Assembly: GCA_942493245.1 (NCBI GenBank)
Contig: OW818685.1
Coordinates: forward strand, 1,054,001 to 1,118,000
From: DAOPYU01 sp942493245
Lineage (GTDB): Bacteria > Sumerlaeota > Sumerlaeia > UBA8349
DNA: 64,000 bases
Reading direction: 5' to 3'
Positions within the stretch are counted from its first letter, which is position 1, and each line of letters begins with the position of its first letter. The position numbers were made by a program, and so were the translations under genes. Below the pieces are notes generated by a model. The model made no database searches. It was given only the letters and a program-made list of their open reading frames with translations, and was not told where the DNA came from. This document shows, in pieces, positions 1-8,766 of the stretch.

Positions 1-2
1 AG

Positions 3-584
3 GAAGCCGGCAAAGGAACCGGCTTGGGACTCGCCACCGTCTATGCCATTGTCAAGCAACACAGTGGCCTTCTGCATCTCTACAGTGAGGTGGGAAAAGG
101 AACGGAGTTCAAAATTTATCTGCCGGTTCAGGAAAGCCAGTTCCAGCCCGGTCCCCCCCAGGAGATGAAGACCTACCAGGCCACGCCGGGCAATCCGGAG
201 CGTATCCTTCTGGCCGAAGACAATGACATTGTCCAGAAGGTATGCCAACGGATTCTCGATAAGGCGAATTACCAGGTTCTGACGGCAAAAGACGGTCAGG
301 AAGCCTATGAGATTTTCATGGAACGCCGGGAAGAAATAGATCTGATCCTGACCGATGTCGTCATGCCCCGCCTCGGAGGTCAGGAACTGCGGGAGCAGGT
401 CCGGGAAGTGGACCCCACGATGCCCATTCTTTTCAGCAGCGGGTACAGCGAAAACACGGTCCACACCCGTTTCATCCGCGACGCGGGCTTGCGGCTCATC
501 CGCAAGCCCTACGACTCGAAAGAACTCCTGCGCAATGTCCGCATGATTCTGGACGCTTCTGTCAACCGGCCACGGCTCTATTGA
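3..584 (+). CDS. Hybrid sensor histidine kinase, C-terminal part (HATPase tail + receiver)
   Basis: The gene runs in from before the window, so only 193 residues are visible. They open with the G2 box of a histidine kinase ATPase domain (GKGTGLGLATVYAIVKQHSG). After a short linker comes a receiver domain of about 115 residues starting ERILLAEDND. Its phosphoacceptor Asp lies in LILTDVVMP and its conserved Lys in IRKPYDS. This is the usual end of a hybrid kinase: the protein autophosphorylates and then passes phosphate to its own receiver. Input domains and signal cannot be seen. It is probably separate from the next gene, because 283 bases without a convincing gene follow before mnmG. Confidence 0.9.
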   Translation, partial: EAGKGTGLGLATVYAIVKQHSGLLHLYSEVGKGTEFKIYLPVQESQFQPGPPQEMKTYQATPGNPERILLAEDNDIVQKVCQRILDKANYQVLTAKDGQEAYEIFMERREEIDLILTDVVMPRLGGQELREQVREVDPTMPILFSSGYSENTVHTRFIRDAGLRLIRKPYDSKELLRNVRMILDASVNRPRLY

Positions 585-867
585 AAAAACAGGACAGGGT
601 AACAAGGGTTTTCAGGATGTGGATCGAAACTCACCGCATCCGGTAAATCTCGTATCCTGCCTTTCTGTTTCATCCTCCCCACTTGCCCCGGAATAACGAA
701 CAGGTGGAACTACTCGGAAAAGTGAAAACCGCGAGGCGCATTTTATCGTATCCCAGAATGCGCTTTACTTACCACGCGCCGCAGCCGATAATCTCCCCTT
801 GTGCCTGGAGTGTAAACACCGTCCTAAACGGTTCCGGGCGCCGAAATGCCCCTGAAGAAAGAAAGCC

Positions 868-2976
868 ATGCGCGAAAAACGCCACCAGAACCGATACGAT
901 GTCATCGTGGTGGGCGCGGGACACGCCGGCATCGAGGCCGCGGCCGCCGCGGCCCGGCTCGGCGTTTCCACGCTCCTCCTCACGTTCGACCTGAACCAGA
1001 TCGGTCGCATGTCGTGCAACCCTTCCATCGGCGGCCTGGGCAAAGGCCACCTGGTGCGCGAGATTGACGCGCTCGGCGGCGTTATGGCGCTGGCCGCCGA
1101 TGCCACCTGTCTCCAGTTTCGCATGCTCAATACCACCAAAGGCCCCGCCGTCCGCGCCCCGCGCGCTCAGGCCGACAAGGTCGCCTACCCGATCTGGATG
1201 CGTCATCACCTTGAAAACAACTACCCCACGCTAGACCTGGCCGAAGGCGAGGCCAGCCGTGTCTTGTTATTGCCCGACGGAAGCGTCCGAGGTGTGGAAT
1301 TATCCCGTGGGGAATCGCTCGCGTGCCGGGCGCTGGTCGTCACCGCCGGCACCCACCTGAACGGACTCATCCACGTCGGCATGGAGTCGCACCCGGGCGG
1401 GCGCTGGGGCGAACGCGCCTCGGTCGCGCTGGCCGAGAACCTGCGCGGCCTTGGGCTTCAGGTGCAGCGGCTCAAGACCGGCACCCCGGCCCGGCTCAAC
1501 CGGAACAGCATCCGGTGGGACGCTCTGCCGCAACAACCCGGCGACGTGCCGCCGCCCCCCTTCTCGTACCTGACGGACCGGATAGACCGTCCCCAGATTG
1601 CCTGCGCCATCACCTACACCAACCCGCGCACGCACGAGATCATTCTCGACGCGATGGACCGCTCGCCCCTCTACACGGGCAAGATCACCGGGGTCGGGCC
1701 GCGCTACTGTCCCTCTATCGAGACCAAACTCGTCCGGTTCGCCGACCGTGAGCGCCACCAGCTGTTCCTCGAACCCGAAAGCCTATCCAACGATGTCGTC
1801 TATGTCAACGGTGTCTCAACCTCGCTTCCGGCGGACACGCAGGACGCCTTCCTCCACACCATCGAGGGTCTCGAAAACGTCCGCATCCTGCGCTACGGGT
1901 ACGGCATCGAGTACGACGCCTTCCCGCCCGAACAGATGCGCCCCACGCTCGAGTGTCGGGCCGTCCCCGGCCTCTACCTCGCGGGCCAGCTCAACGGCAC
2001 CACCGGGTATGAGGAAGCGGCGGGCCTCGGGCTTCTGGCGGGCGCCAACGCCGCGCTCAGGACTCTGGAGCGCGAACCCCTCACCTTCCTGCGCGACGAA
2101 GCCTACCTCGGTGTCATGGTGGACGACCTGCTCACCAAGGGCGCGCCCGAGCCGTACCGCCTCTTTACCTCGCGGGCCGAGTACCGCCTCCTCCTGCGCC
2201 AGGACAACGCCGACCTGCGTCTGACCCCCAAGGGCCGCGAGGCGGGCTTGATCGATGATACCCGGTGGGAACGCTTCCTCCGTTTCCGCGATGCGGTGGA
2301 CGCGGAGTGCGAACGCCTCGAAAAAACTCGTGTCAAGCCGGACGATTTCCCCGTTTCGGGGACGGGAATAGAGAGAGAAAAGAATAACACCAAGACACCA
2401 AGACACCAAGACACAATGGAAACAGAGACGGAGATCAAAACAGCGGGAATAGGGGAAAGAACGGGTATAGAGACAGAAACAGGGACGAATGCTGGAGCAG
2501 AGACTGGAATGGAGGAAAGAACCGGAACGGAAACGGACCTCTCCCTCATTCCGCGCGAAGCGATCACGCTCGATCGCCTCCTCTCGCGCCCGGAAATCAC
2601 CTACGGCCACCTGCGCGCCTGGGGCTTCGGAAACCAGGCCCTCGATACCGAACCGCGCGTGGTCGAGCAGGTCGAGATCCGCACGAAATACGCCGGGTAC
2701 ATCGCCCGCCAGAACCAGCAGGTCGAGCGGGGCCACGGGCTCGAAACGCGCGCGCTTCCCGCGACGCTCGATTTCTCCTCCGTCCCCAGCCTGCGCAAGG
2801 AAGCCGCCGCCATCCTCACCGACCGCCGTCCCGCCACCCTCGGCCAGGCCTCCCGCCTCCCCGGCGTCAACCCCGCCGACATCACCGCGATCCTCATCTA
2901 CCTCAAGGTTCATATGGCGAAAAAACAGGAAAACGCGGAAGATACGAGCGAAATGAAATGTGGGAACATAGAATAA
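868..2976 (+). CDS. mnmG: tRNA uridine-5-carboxymethylaminomethyl(34) synthesis enzyme MnmG (GidA)
   Basis: FAD-binding cytoplasmic enzyme which, with MnmE, modifies the wobble uridine of certain tRNAs. The FAD dinucleotide motif VIVVGAGHAGIEAA is at residues 12-25, followed by the family signatures MSCNPSIGGLGKGHLVREID and LAGQLNGTTGYEEAAGLGL. The C-terminal helical domain (RPEITYGHL onward) is complete. At 702 aa it is longer than the usual 620-650. The excess is an insertion at about residues 499-560, rich in Glu, Thr and Gly, encoded by purine-rich repetitive DNA that includes three 8-bp tandem units. The frame stays open across it. The start ATG follows a weak purine-rich leader. The C-terminal 25 residues are also charged and low in complexity. 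Confidence 0.95.
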   Translation: MREKRHQNRYDVIVVGAGHAGIEAAAAAARLGVSTLLLTFDLNQIGRMSCNPSIGGLGKGHLVREIDALGGVMALAADATCLQFRMLNTTKGPAVRAPRAQADKVAYPIWMRHHLENNYPTLDLAEGEASRVLLLPDGSVRGVELSRGESLACRALVVTAGTHLNGLIHVGMESHPGGRWGERASVALAENLRGLGLQVQRLKTGTPARLNRNSIRWDALPQQPGDVPPPPFSYLTDRIDRPQIACAITYTNPRTHEIILDAMDRSPLYTGKITGVGPRYCPSIETKLVRFADRERHQLFLEPESLSNDVVYVNGVSTSLPADTQDAFLHTIEGLENVRILRYGYGIEYDAFPPEQMRPTLECRAVPGLYLAGQLNGTTGYEEAAGLGLLAGANAALRTLEREPLTFLRDEAYLGVMVDDLLTKGAPEPYRLFTSRAEYRLLLRQDNADLRLTPKGREAGLIDDTRWERFLRFRDAVDAECERLEKTRVKPDDFPVSGTGIEREKNNTKTPRHQDTMETETEIKTAGIGERTGIETETGTNAGAETGMEERTGTETDLSLIPREAITLDRLLSRPEITYGHLRAWGFGNQALDTEPRVVEQVEIRTKYAGYIARQNQQVERGHGLETRALPATLDFSSVPSLRKEAAAILTDRRPATLGQASRLPGVNPADITAILIYLKVHMAKKQENAEDTSEMKCGNIE
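2387..2415 (+). repeat. 8-bp tandem repeat inside mnmG
   Basis: Three perfect copies of ACACCAAG followed by a partial fourth. The period is not a multiple of three, yet the reading frame remains open. The repeat lies in the purine-rich insertion covering about 2365-2545 and resembles the A/C-rich units of intergenic hairpins elsewhere in the window. Confidence 0.8.
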
Positions 2977-3001
2977 TTCCATTGAACACGAAAAGGATCG
3001 T

Positions 3002-5389
3002 ATGGAAAAGACCGAATGGGAAAGGTTGACCGAAGAGGTCAAGGTGTTGATCGAGCAGGGCGAGTATAACCGCGGGTTCGAAAGCGCGGAGAAAGCCCTC
3101 CAGATTGCTGAGCAGACCTGGGGACCAGACGCGCCCCAGGTGGCCGAAAGCCTGAACCTCCTCGCGGATCTGTATTACTACACACAGCGGTACAGAGAGG
3201 CGGAACCGCTCTGTCAACGCGCCCTGGGAATCCGGGAGAAAGCCTTCGGTCTCGACCATCCCCTGGTCGCCGAATGTATCGGCAATATAGCGGAGGCCTA
3301 TCGTGTTCAAGGCCGGTATGAGGAAGCGGAATCACTCCATCGGCAGGCGCTTGTGATTCAGGAAAGAGCGCTCGAACCAGAACATCCAGATATAGCCCTG
3401 ACATTAAGCAACTTTGCACTGCTGTACAACGACCAGGACCAGTATGAACAGGCGGAGCCGCTCTACCGGCGCGCACTGGAGATCACCGAGAAAATCCACG
3501 GACCGGACTCTCCCCAGACGGCCACGGTTCTGTGCAACCTCGCGCAGATGTACTGCGATCAGGGCGACTTCGCGCAGGCGGAAACGCTGGGCCGACACGC
3601 CCTGGAAATCCGCGAAAAAGCGCTCGGCCCCAGCCATCCCGATACGGGCGTGAGCCTGAACAACCTCGCGGTTCTGTACGACAACCAGGGTCAGTACGAG
3701 AAAGCCGAACCGCTCTATCTACGTTCCATCGAAATCCTGGAAAAAACCCTCGGGCCGGACCATCCCGATGTGGCCCGAAGTCTGAACACACTGGCCAGCG
3801 TGTACCACAATCAGGACCAATACGAAAAAGCCGAACCGCTGTGTCGGCGCGCCCTGGAAATCCGAGAAAAGGCCCTCGGACCGGACCACCCCCTGGTGGC
3901 CGAGAGTTTGAACAACCTGGGATTTCTGTACCACGCCCAAGGCCGCTACGAAGAGGCCGAAGCGTTGTGCCTGCGCGCACAGGAAATTCTGGAGAAGGTG
4001 CACGGTCCCAACCACCCCAATCTGGCCACGAGTCTGAAGAATCTCGCATTCCAGTATCGTCTCCAGGGACTGAATACACAAGCCACCCAACTCTACCAAC
4101 GTGCCCTCACGATTGAAGAAAACATCTACGGTCCGGAACACCCCGAACTAGTCGAGAGCCTGGAACTCCTCGGTTGGTCTTTCGAAAACCAGAAGCAATA
4201 CACCCAGGCAGAACCCCTCTACTTGCGAGCGATGGCCATTCAAGAGAAAGCCTTTGGGCCCGATCACCCCGATGTGGCCGGAAGCCTGAAAAACCTGGCG
4301 GATCTGTATAAAGCCCAGGAGCGATACAGTGAGGCCGAACCGCTTTATCAACGCGCCTTGGTGATTCGGGAGAAAGCCTTCGACCCCGATCACCCCGATG
4401 TGGCCGGAAGTCTGAAAAACCTGGCGGATCTGTATAGAATCCAGAAACGATACAATGAGGCCGAGCCTCTTTACCAGCGATCTCTGACTATTCGGGAAAA
4501 GGTCTTCGGTTCAGACCATACCTATGTGGCCAGAATTCTCGATAATCTCGCCGAATTGTACTACCGCCAAAAGCGGTACGCGCAAGCCGAACCCCTCTGC
4601 CTGCGCGCGCTGGAAATAGAGGAAAAGGCTTTGGGGAGCGATCATCCCGAAGTGGCGACCACGCTCCATAACCTCGCAGACTTGTATTGCGCCCAGGAAC
4701 GATACAGCGAGGCCGAACCCCTCTACCTGCGCGCTTTGGCGATTCGGGAAGAGGTCTTCGGGCCAGACCATCCCAAAGTGGCGAGAACTCTGAACGACCT
4801 CGCGGAATTGTACCACAACCAAGAGTTGTACTCTCAGGCCGAACCGCTCTATCAGCGGGCGCTGGGAATTCTGGAACGACACTTCGGCCCCGAAGACCGG
4901 CGGACGGCCGAGAGCCTCACCCATTTCGCGGAGATGTACCACGAACAGGAATTGTACACACAGGCCGAATCCTTCTACCAGCGCGCACTGGCCATTCGGG
5001 AGAAGATTTCCGGTCCTGACGATCCCGCTGTTGCGTCAGTCCTGAACGACCTCGCGGAGTTGTACCACGATCAGGAGTTGTACCCACAGGCCGAGCCGCT
5101 CTACCAACGCGCGCTGGCCATCCGGGAAAAGACGCTCGGGCCGGAAGACTTGGAGGTGGCCATTTCTCTGAACAATCTGGCGGAACTGTATCAGGATCAG
5201 GGTCGGTACGAAGAAGCGGAACCGCTCTATCTCCGGACGCTCGAAATTGAGGGAACGGCTCTGGGGAGCGATCACCCCGAGGTGGCGACCACGCTAGAAA
5301 ACCTGGCCCGACTGTATCGAGAAACCGGACGCGAAATAGAAGCGGAACCCCTCGAAACCCGAGCCACCGCCATCCGGACGGTCCAATAG
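3002..5389 (+). CDS. Cytoplasmic TPR protein with 18 tandem 42-residue repeats (kinesin light chain type)
   Basis: 795 aa with no signal peptide or membrane segment. Almost the whole protein is made of 18 consecutive 42-residue repeats of the pattern YxxAEPLYxRALxIREKxLGPDHPxVAxSLNNLAxLYxxQxR, from about residue 20 to 776, with a short half-repeat at the end. This is the TPR_10/TPR_12 (kinesin light chain-like) type, which forms a superhelical protein-binding scaffold. Repeats 10 and 11 are nearly identical at DNA level (4259-4311 versus 4385-4437, one mismatch in 53), so the array has recently grown by unequal duplication. The partner is unknown. It starts 25 bases after mnmG, with AAGGA upstream of the ATG, and may be co-transcribed with it. 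Confidence 0.9.
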   Translation: MEKTEWERLTEEVKVLIEQGEYNRGFESAEKALQIAEQTWGPDAPQVAESLNLLADLYYYTQRYREAEPLCQRALGIREKAFGLDHPLVAECIGNIAEAYRVQGRYEEAESLHRQALVIQERALEPEHPDIALTLSNFALLYNDQDQYEQAEPLYRRALEITEKIHGPDSPQTATVLCNLAQMYCDQGDFAQAETLGRHALEIREKALGPSHPDTGVSLNNLAVLYDNQGQYEKAEPLYLRSIEILEKTLGPDHPDVARSLNTLASVYHNQDQYEKAEPLCRRALEIREKALGPDHPLVAESLNNLGFLYHAQGRYEEAEALCLRAQEILEKVHGPNHPNLATSLKNLAFQYRLQGLNTQATQLYQRALTIEENIYGPEHPELVESLELLGWSFENQKQYTQAEPLYLRAMAIQEKAFGPDHPDVAGSLKNLADLYKAQERYSEAEPLYQRALVIREKAFDPDHPDVAGSLKNLADLYRIQKRYNEAEPLYQRSLTIREKVFGSDHTYVARILDNLAELYYRQKRYAQAEPLCLRALEIEEKALGSDHPEVATTLHNLADLYCAQERYSEAEPLYLRALAIREEVFGPDHPKVARTLNDLAELYHNQELYSQAEPLYQRALGILERHFGPEDRRTAESLTHFAEMYHEQELYTQAESFYQRALAIREKISGPDDPAVASVLNDLAELYHDQELYPQAEPLYQRALAIREKTLGPEDLEVAISLNNLAELYQDQGRYEEAEPLYLRTLEIEGTALGSDHPEVATTLENLARLYRETGREIEAEPLETRATAIRTVQ

Positions 5390-5392
5390 TTG

Positions 5393-5463
5393 ACCGCAGA
5401 AAATGCAGAAGACGCAGAAACCGATCTGATTTTGGTTTCTGCGTCTTCTGTCTTTTCTGCGGT
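5393..5463. terminator. Long palindrome acting as a bidirectional terminator
   Basis: Two 30-base arms (5393-5422 and 5434-5463) pair at 28 of 30 positions around an 11-base loop and are built from GCAGAAGACGCAGAAA-type units. It lies between the convergent TPR gene (+) and gcvPB (-). T-rich sequence follows on the + side. Confidence 0.75.
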
Positions 5464-5497
5464 TCTTTACTCTTTTTCCTATTCTCGCCTGTCATCC

Positions 5498-6952
5498 TCA
5501 CGCCAGCGAGGCCAGGTCCGGTTCGCGGGCCGCCTTGGTTTCGTCGAGGTGGCTGACGACCGTTGTGACCGGGGCCGCGATGATTTCCTCCGGGTTCGTC
5601 TCGGCGAGTTTTGCGATCTCGATCATCGCTTCGATGAACGCGTCGAGGGTTTCCTTCGACTCGGTTTCGGTTGGCTCGATCATCATCGCCTCGGGGATGG
5701 TGAGCGGGAAGTAGATGGTCGGCGGGTGGTACCCGCGGTCAATGAGCGCCTTGGCGATGTTGACCGCCCGCACGCCGTTCTTCGCCTGCCGTGAAGCGGA
5801 GAACACGCATTCGTGCTTGCACGGCTTGTCGGCGGGCAGGGTGTAATCGAAATAGGGGGACAGTTTCTTCAGGATGTAGTTCGCGTTGAGCACCGCGTTC
5901 TCGGACACCCGGTAAAGCCCCTCGCGACCCAGCATGATGATGTACGCGTAGGCCCGCACGATCACGCCGAAGTTGCCATAGAAGGGCGCGATGTAGCCGA
6001 TGGACTTGGGCCGGTCGTAGTCCAGATAATACGATCCGTCCTCTTTCGCGCAGATCACCGAGGTGGGCAGGAAGGGCACGAGTTTCTCGACCACGCCCAC
6101 CGGCCCGGCGCCCGGACCGCCGCCGCCGTGCGGCGTGCCGAAGGTCTTGTGCAGGTTCAGGTGGACCACGTCGAACCCGACATCGCCCGGACGGCAATGC
6201 CCCATCAGCGCGTTCAGGTTGGCGCCGTCGTAGTACATCAGACCGTCCACGGCGTGGACCATGTCGGCGATCTTCTTGATGTTCGGATTGAACAGACCGA
6301 GCGTGTTCGGGCAGGTCAGGAACACCCCGGCGACCTCGGGCGTGAGCGCCTTCTCGAAGGCGTCCATGTCCATGAAGCCCTGGCTGTTGGACGGGATGGT
6401 CTGGATCTTATAGCCCGCGATGGCCGCGCTGGCGGGGTTCGTGCCGTGCGCGCTGTCGGGGATCAGGATCGTGGTCTTCTTGTTGCCCTTGTCCTTATGG
6501 TAGGCGGCGATGATCATCGCGCCGGTCAGTTCGCCGTGCGCTCCGGCCAGCGGCTGCATCGTGAAGGCGGCCATGCCGCAGATCTCGCTGAGCGCCTGGT
6601 CCATCTTGTGCAGCATCCCCAGCGCGCCCTGCACGAGCATCTCGCCACCCGGCAGCTGCGGCATCAGCGGGTGCAGGTAGGAGAATCCCGGGTAATGCGC
6701 CACCCGTTCGGTCACCTTGGCGTTGTATTTCATCGTGCAGGAGCCGAGCGGGTAGAACCCGTTGTCCACGCCGAAGTTGCGGCGGCTCAGTTCCGTGAAA
6801 TGGCGCACCACGTCGAGTTCCGAGAGTTCGGGGAGCTCGGCCGGCTTCGCGCGCAAGAGGTTCTTCGCAATCTGGACCGGCTCGGCCACATCGCTCGCCA
6901 CGTTGCGGACAGCCCGGCGCCCGGGAACGGATTTTTCGAAGATCAACTGCAT
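5498..6952 (-). CDS. gcvPB: Glycine dehydrogenase (decarboxylating) subunit 2
   Basis: 484 aa, the C-terminal half of the P protein, which decarboxylates glycine and passes the aminomethyl group to lipoylated GcvH. The PLP lysine is K269, in NLHKTFGTPHGGGGPGAGP. The region FYPLGSCTMKYN near the N-terminus is typical of the family. It overlaps the end of gcvPA by 10 bases, which suggests translational coupling. The split PA/PB form is found in many Gram-positive and deep-branching bacteria, whereas proteobacteria such as E. coli have one fused GcvP. Confidence 0.97.
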   Translation of the reverse strand: MQLIFEKSVPGRRAVRNVASDVAEPVQIAKNLLRAKPAELPELSELDVVRHFTELSRRNFGVDNGFYPLGSCTMKYNAKVTERVAHYPGFSYLHPLMPQLPGGEMLVQGALGMLHKMDQALSEICGMAAFTMQPLAGAHGELTGAMIIAAYHKDKGNKKTTILIPDSAHGTNPASAAIAGYKIQTIPSNSQGFMDMDAFEKALTPEVAGVFLTCPNTLGLFNPNIKKIADMVHAVDGLMYYDGANLNALMGHCRPGDVGFDVVHLNLHKTFGTPHGGGGPGAGPVGVVEKLVPFLPTSVICAKEDGSYYLDYDRPKSIGYIAPFYGNFGVIVRAYAYIIMLGREGLYRVSENAVLNANYILKKLSPYFDYTLPADKPCKHECVFSASRQAKNGVRAVNIAKALIDRGYHPPTIYFPLTIPEAMMIEPTETESKETLDAFIEAMIEIAKLAETNPEEIIAAPVTTVVSHLDETKAAREPDLASLA

Positions 6953-8283
6953 AAGATCACCTCCAGAGCATGGGCCAGGAAGTCAATATCCTGCTTGGTG
7001 CGCTTTTCGGTCACTGCCACCAACAGGCAGTTTGTCATCTCGGGCCAGTAGCGCCCGAGCGGGAACCCGGCGGCGATGCCCCGGTTCAGGAGTTCGCGCG
7101 TGACGCGATCCGCCGGCATGGGCAGATTGAGCACGAACTCGTTGAAGTACCACTTGTTCGGGAAGCGCATCGTGACGCCCGGCACCTCGAGCAGGCGCTT
7201 GCGGGCGTAGCTGGCCTTATCGGCGCAGACCTGCGCGAGTTCGGGCAGGCCTTCCTTGCCCAGCAGGCTCAGGAAGATCAGCGACGTCAACGCGCACAGC
7301 CCCTCGTTCGAACAGATGTTCGACATGGCCTTCTCGCGGCGGATGTGCTGTTCGCGCGCCTGAAGCGTGAGCACAAAACCCGAGCGCCCCTGCGCGTCCA
7401 CCGTGCGGCCCACAATACGGCCCGGCATCTTGCGCACATACTTCTCGCGCGTGGTCATGAAACCCAGATAGGGGCCGCCGAACGAAACCGGCATCCCGAG
7501 GCTCTGGCCTTCCCCGACCACAATGTCGGCGCCCATCTCGCCCGGCGTCTTCAGAATGCCCAGGGCGATGGGATAAACCGACATGACCAGCAGCGCGCCG
7601 TGGCGGTGCGCCATCTCGGCCAGGTCGGTCAGATCGTCAATGCGTCCGAAGAAGTTCGGGTTCTGGACGATCAACGCCGCCGTGTCGTTGTTCAGTTCCT
7701 GCTCGATCCGCGCGCGGTCGGGCAACCCCTCCAGCGACGGCGTCTCGATCAGGTCAATTCCCAGATTGGTCGTGTAGGAACGGACCATCTTGCGATAGAT
7801 GGGGTTCAGGCTGTCATCCACGATCACGCGGCGGCGGCCCGTGATGCGCAGGGCCATCATGATCGCCTCGTAGATTGCCGTGCCGCCGTCGTAGAGCGAC
7901 GCGTTGCCGGCATCCATCCCCGTCAGGCGGCACATGACCGACTGATACTCGTAGATGGCCTGGAGTACACCCTGCGAAATCTCCGGCTGGTACGGCGTAT
8001 AGGCCGTGTAGAACTCGCTGCGCGTGACCAGCGCGTCGAGCGCGGCGGGGATGAAGTGGTCGTAGAACCCGCCCCCGAGGAAACTGACCATTCCCGTGCG
8101 ATTGCGGTTGGCCAGCGCCTGCATGCGGTAGCGCACTTCCTGCTCGGTCAGACCGGACGGCAGGTTCAACTCCCCGCAACGCAGTTCGGGCGGAATGTCG
8201 GCAAACAGGTCCCCGGCGTTCGCCACGCCGATCTCGGCCAGCATCTGCCGACGCTGTTCGTCGGTATTGGCTATGAATGGCAT
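6943..8283 (-). CDS. gcvPA: Glycine dehydrogenase (decarboxylating) subunit 1
   Basis: 446 aa from the ATG at 8283, which overlaps the gcvH stop codon as ATGA. An upstream in-frame extension to 8505 exists but runs inside gcvH, so it is rejected. It matches the N-terminal P-protein subunit throughout: SFLGGGFYDHFIPAALD, YTPYQPEISQGVLQAIYEYQ and QNPNFFGRIDDL. It forms the alpha2beta2 glycine decarboxylase with GcvPB. The tight overlaps with gcvH and gcvPB indicate one polycistronic message. Confidence 0.97.
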   Translation of the reverse strand: MPFIANTDEQRRQMLAEIGVANAGDLFADIPPELRCGELNLPSGLTEQEVRYRMQALANRNRTGMVSFLGGGFYDHFIPAALDALVTRSEFYTAYTPYQPEISQGVLQAIYEYQSVMCRLTGMDAGNASLYDGGTAIYEAIMMALRITGRRRVIVDDSLNPIYRKMVRSYTTNLGIDLIETPSLEGLPDRARIEQELNNDTAALIVQNPNFFGRIDDLTDLAEMAHRHGALLVMSVYPIALGILKTPGEMGADIVVGEGQSLGMPVSFGGPYLGFMTTREKYVRKMPGRIVGRTVDAQGRSGFVLTLQAREQHIRREKAMSNICSNEGLCALTSLIFLSLLGKEGLPELAQVCADKASYARKRLLEVPGVTMRFPNKWYFNEFVLNLPMPADRVTRELLNRGIAAGFPLGRYWPEMTNCLLVAVTEKRTKQDIDFLAHALEVILCS

Positions 8284-8669
8284 CAGTGTTCCTGCTCTTC
8301 CAGGAATTTGGCATACTGCTCGGCGTTCATGAGGCCCGCCAGAGCGCCAGCATCCGTGAATGCGATTTTGTACAACCACCCCTGTCCATAGGGGTCGGAG
8401 TTGACGAGGGACGGGTCTTCGTCCACGGCCGCATTCCCCTCGGTCACCGAGCCGTCGGCGGGCGTGTACACACTGGCCGCAGCCTTGCACGATTCGACCA
8501 CACACGCCTCGTCGCCCTTCGCCAGCGTCTTGCCCACCAGCGGAAGTTCAACAAAGGTGATGTCGCCCAGAGCGCCCTGGGCGTGGTCCGTAATCCCCAC
8601 CGTTCCCACCGCGCCATCCAGTTTCACCCACTCGTGTTCGTTCGTGTAAAGAAGCCCCTGGGGAATCAT
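8283..8669 (-). CDS. gcvH: Glycine cleavage system H protein
   Basis: 128 aa lipoyl carrier that shuttles the aminomethyl group between P and T proteins. The lipoylation site is K62, in VVESCKAAASVYTP; the residue two before the lysine is Ser and the one before is Cys, where Val is common. The N-terminal YTNEHEWVKLDG is standard. An AAGGAG-like ribosome site precedes the ATG. It lies 97 bases after gcvT, and its stop overlaps the gcvPA start. Confidence 0.97.
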   Translation of the reverse strand: MIPQGLLYTNEHEWVKLDGAVGTVGITDHAQGALGDITFVELPLVGKTLAKGDEACVVESCKAAASVYTPADGSVTEGNAAVDEDPSLVNSDPYGQGWLYKIAFTDAGALAGLMNAEQYAKFLEEQEH

Positions 8670-8766
8670 CCGTTTTCACTCCTTATTCTTAAAAATGACA
8701 GGACGCGGTCCTGTTCCGTATCCCTGAATTTAACCCCGTTCGATTCTTCCGGAACGGGTGTCGCCC

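Noticed and set aside
1816..3042. 408-residue minus-strand frame across mnmG
   Set aside because: Shadow of mnmG in GC-rich codons; mnmG itself is unmistakable.
8284..8505. N-terminal extension of gcvPA
   Set aside because: It lies wholly inside gcvH in another frame; the ATG overlapping the gcvH stop fits the family N-terminus.
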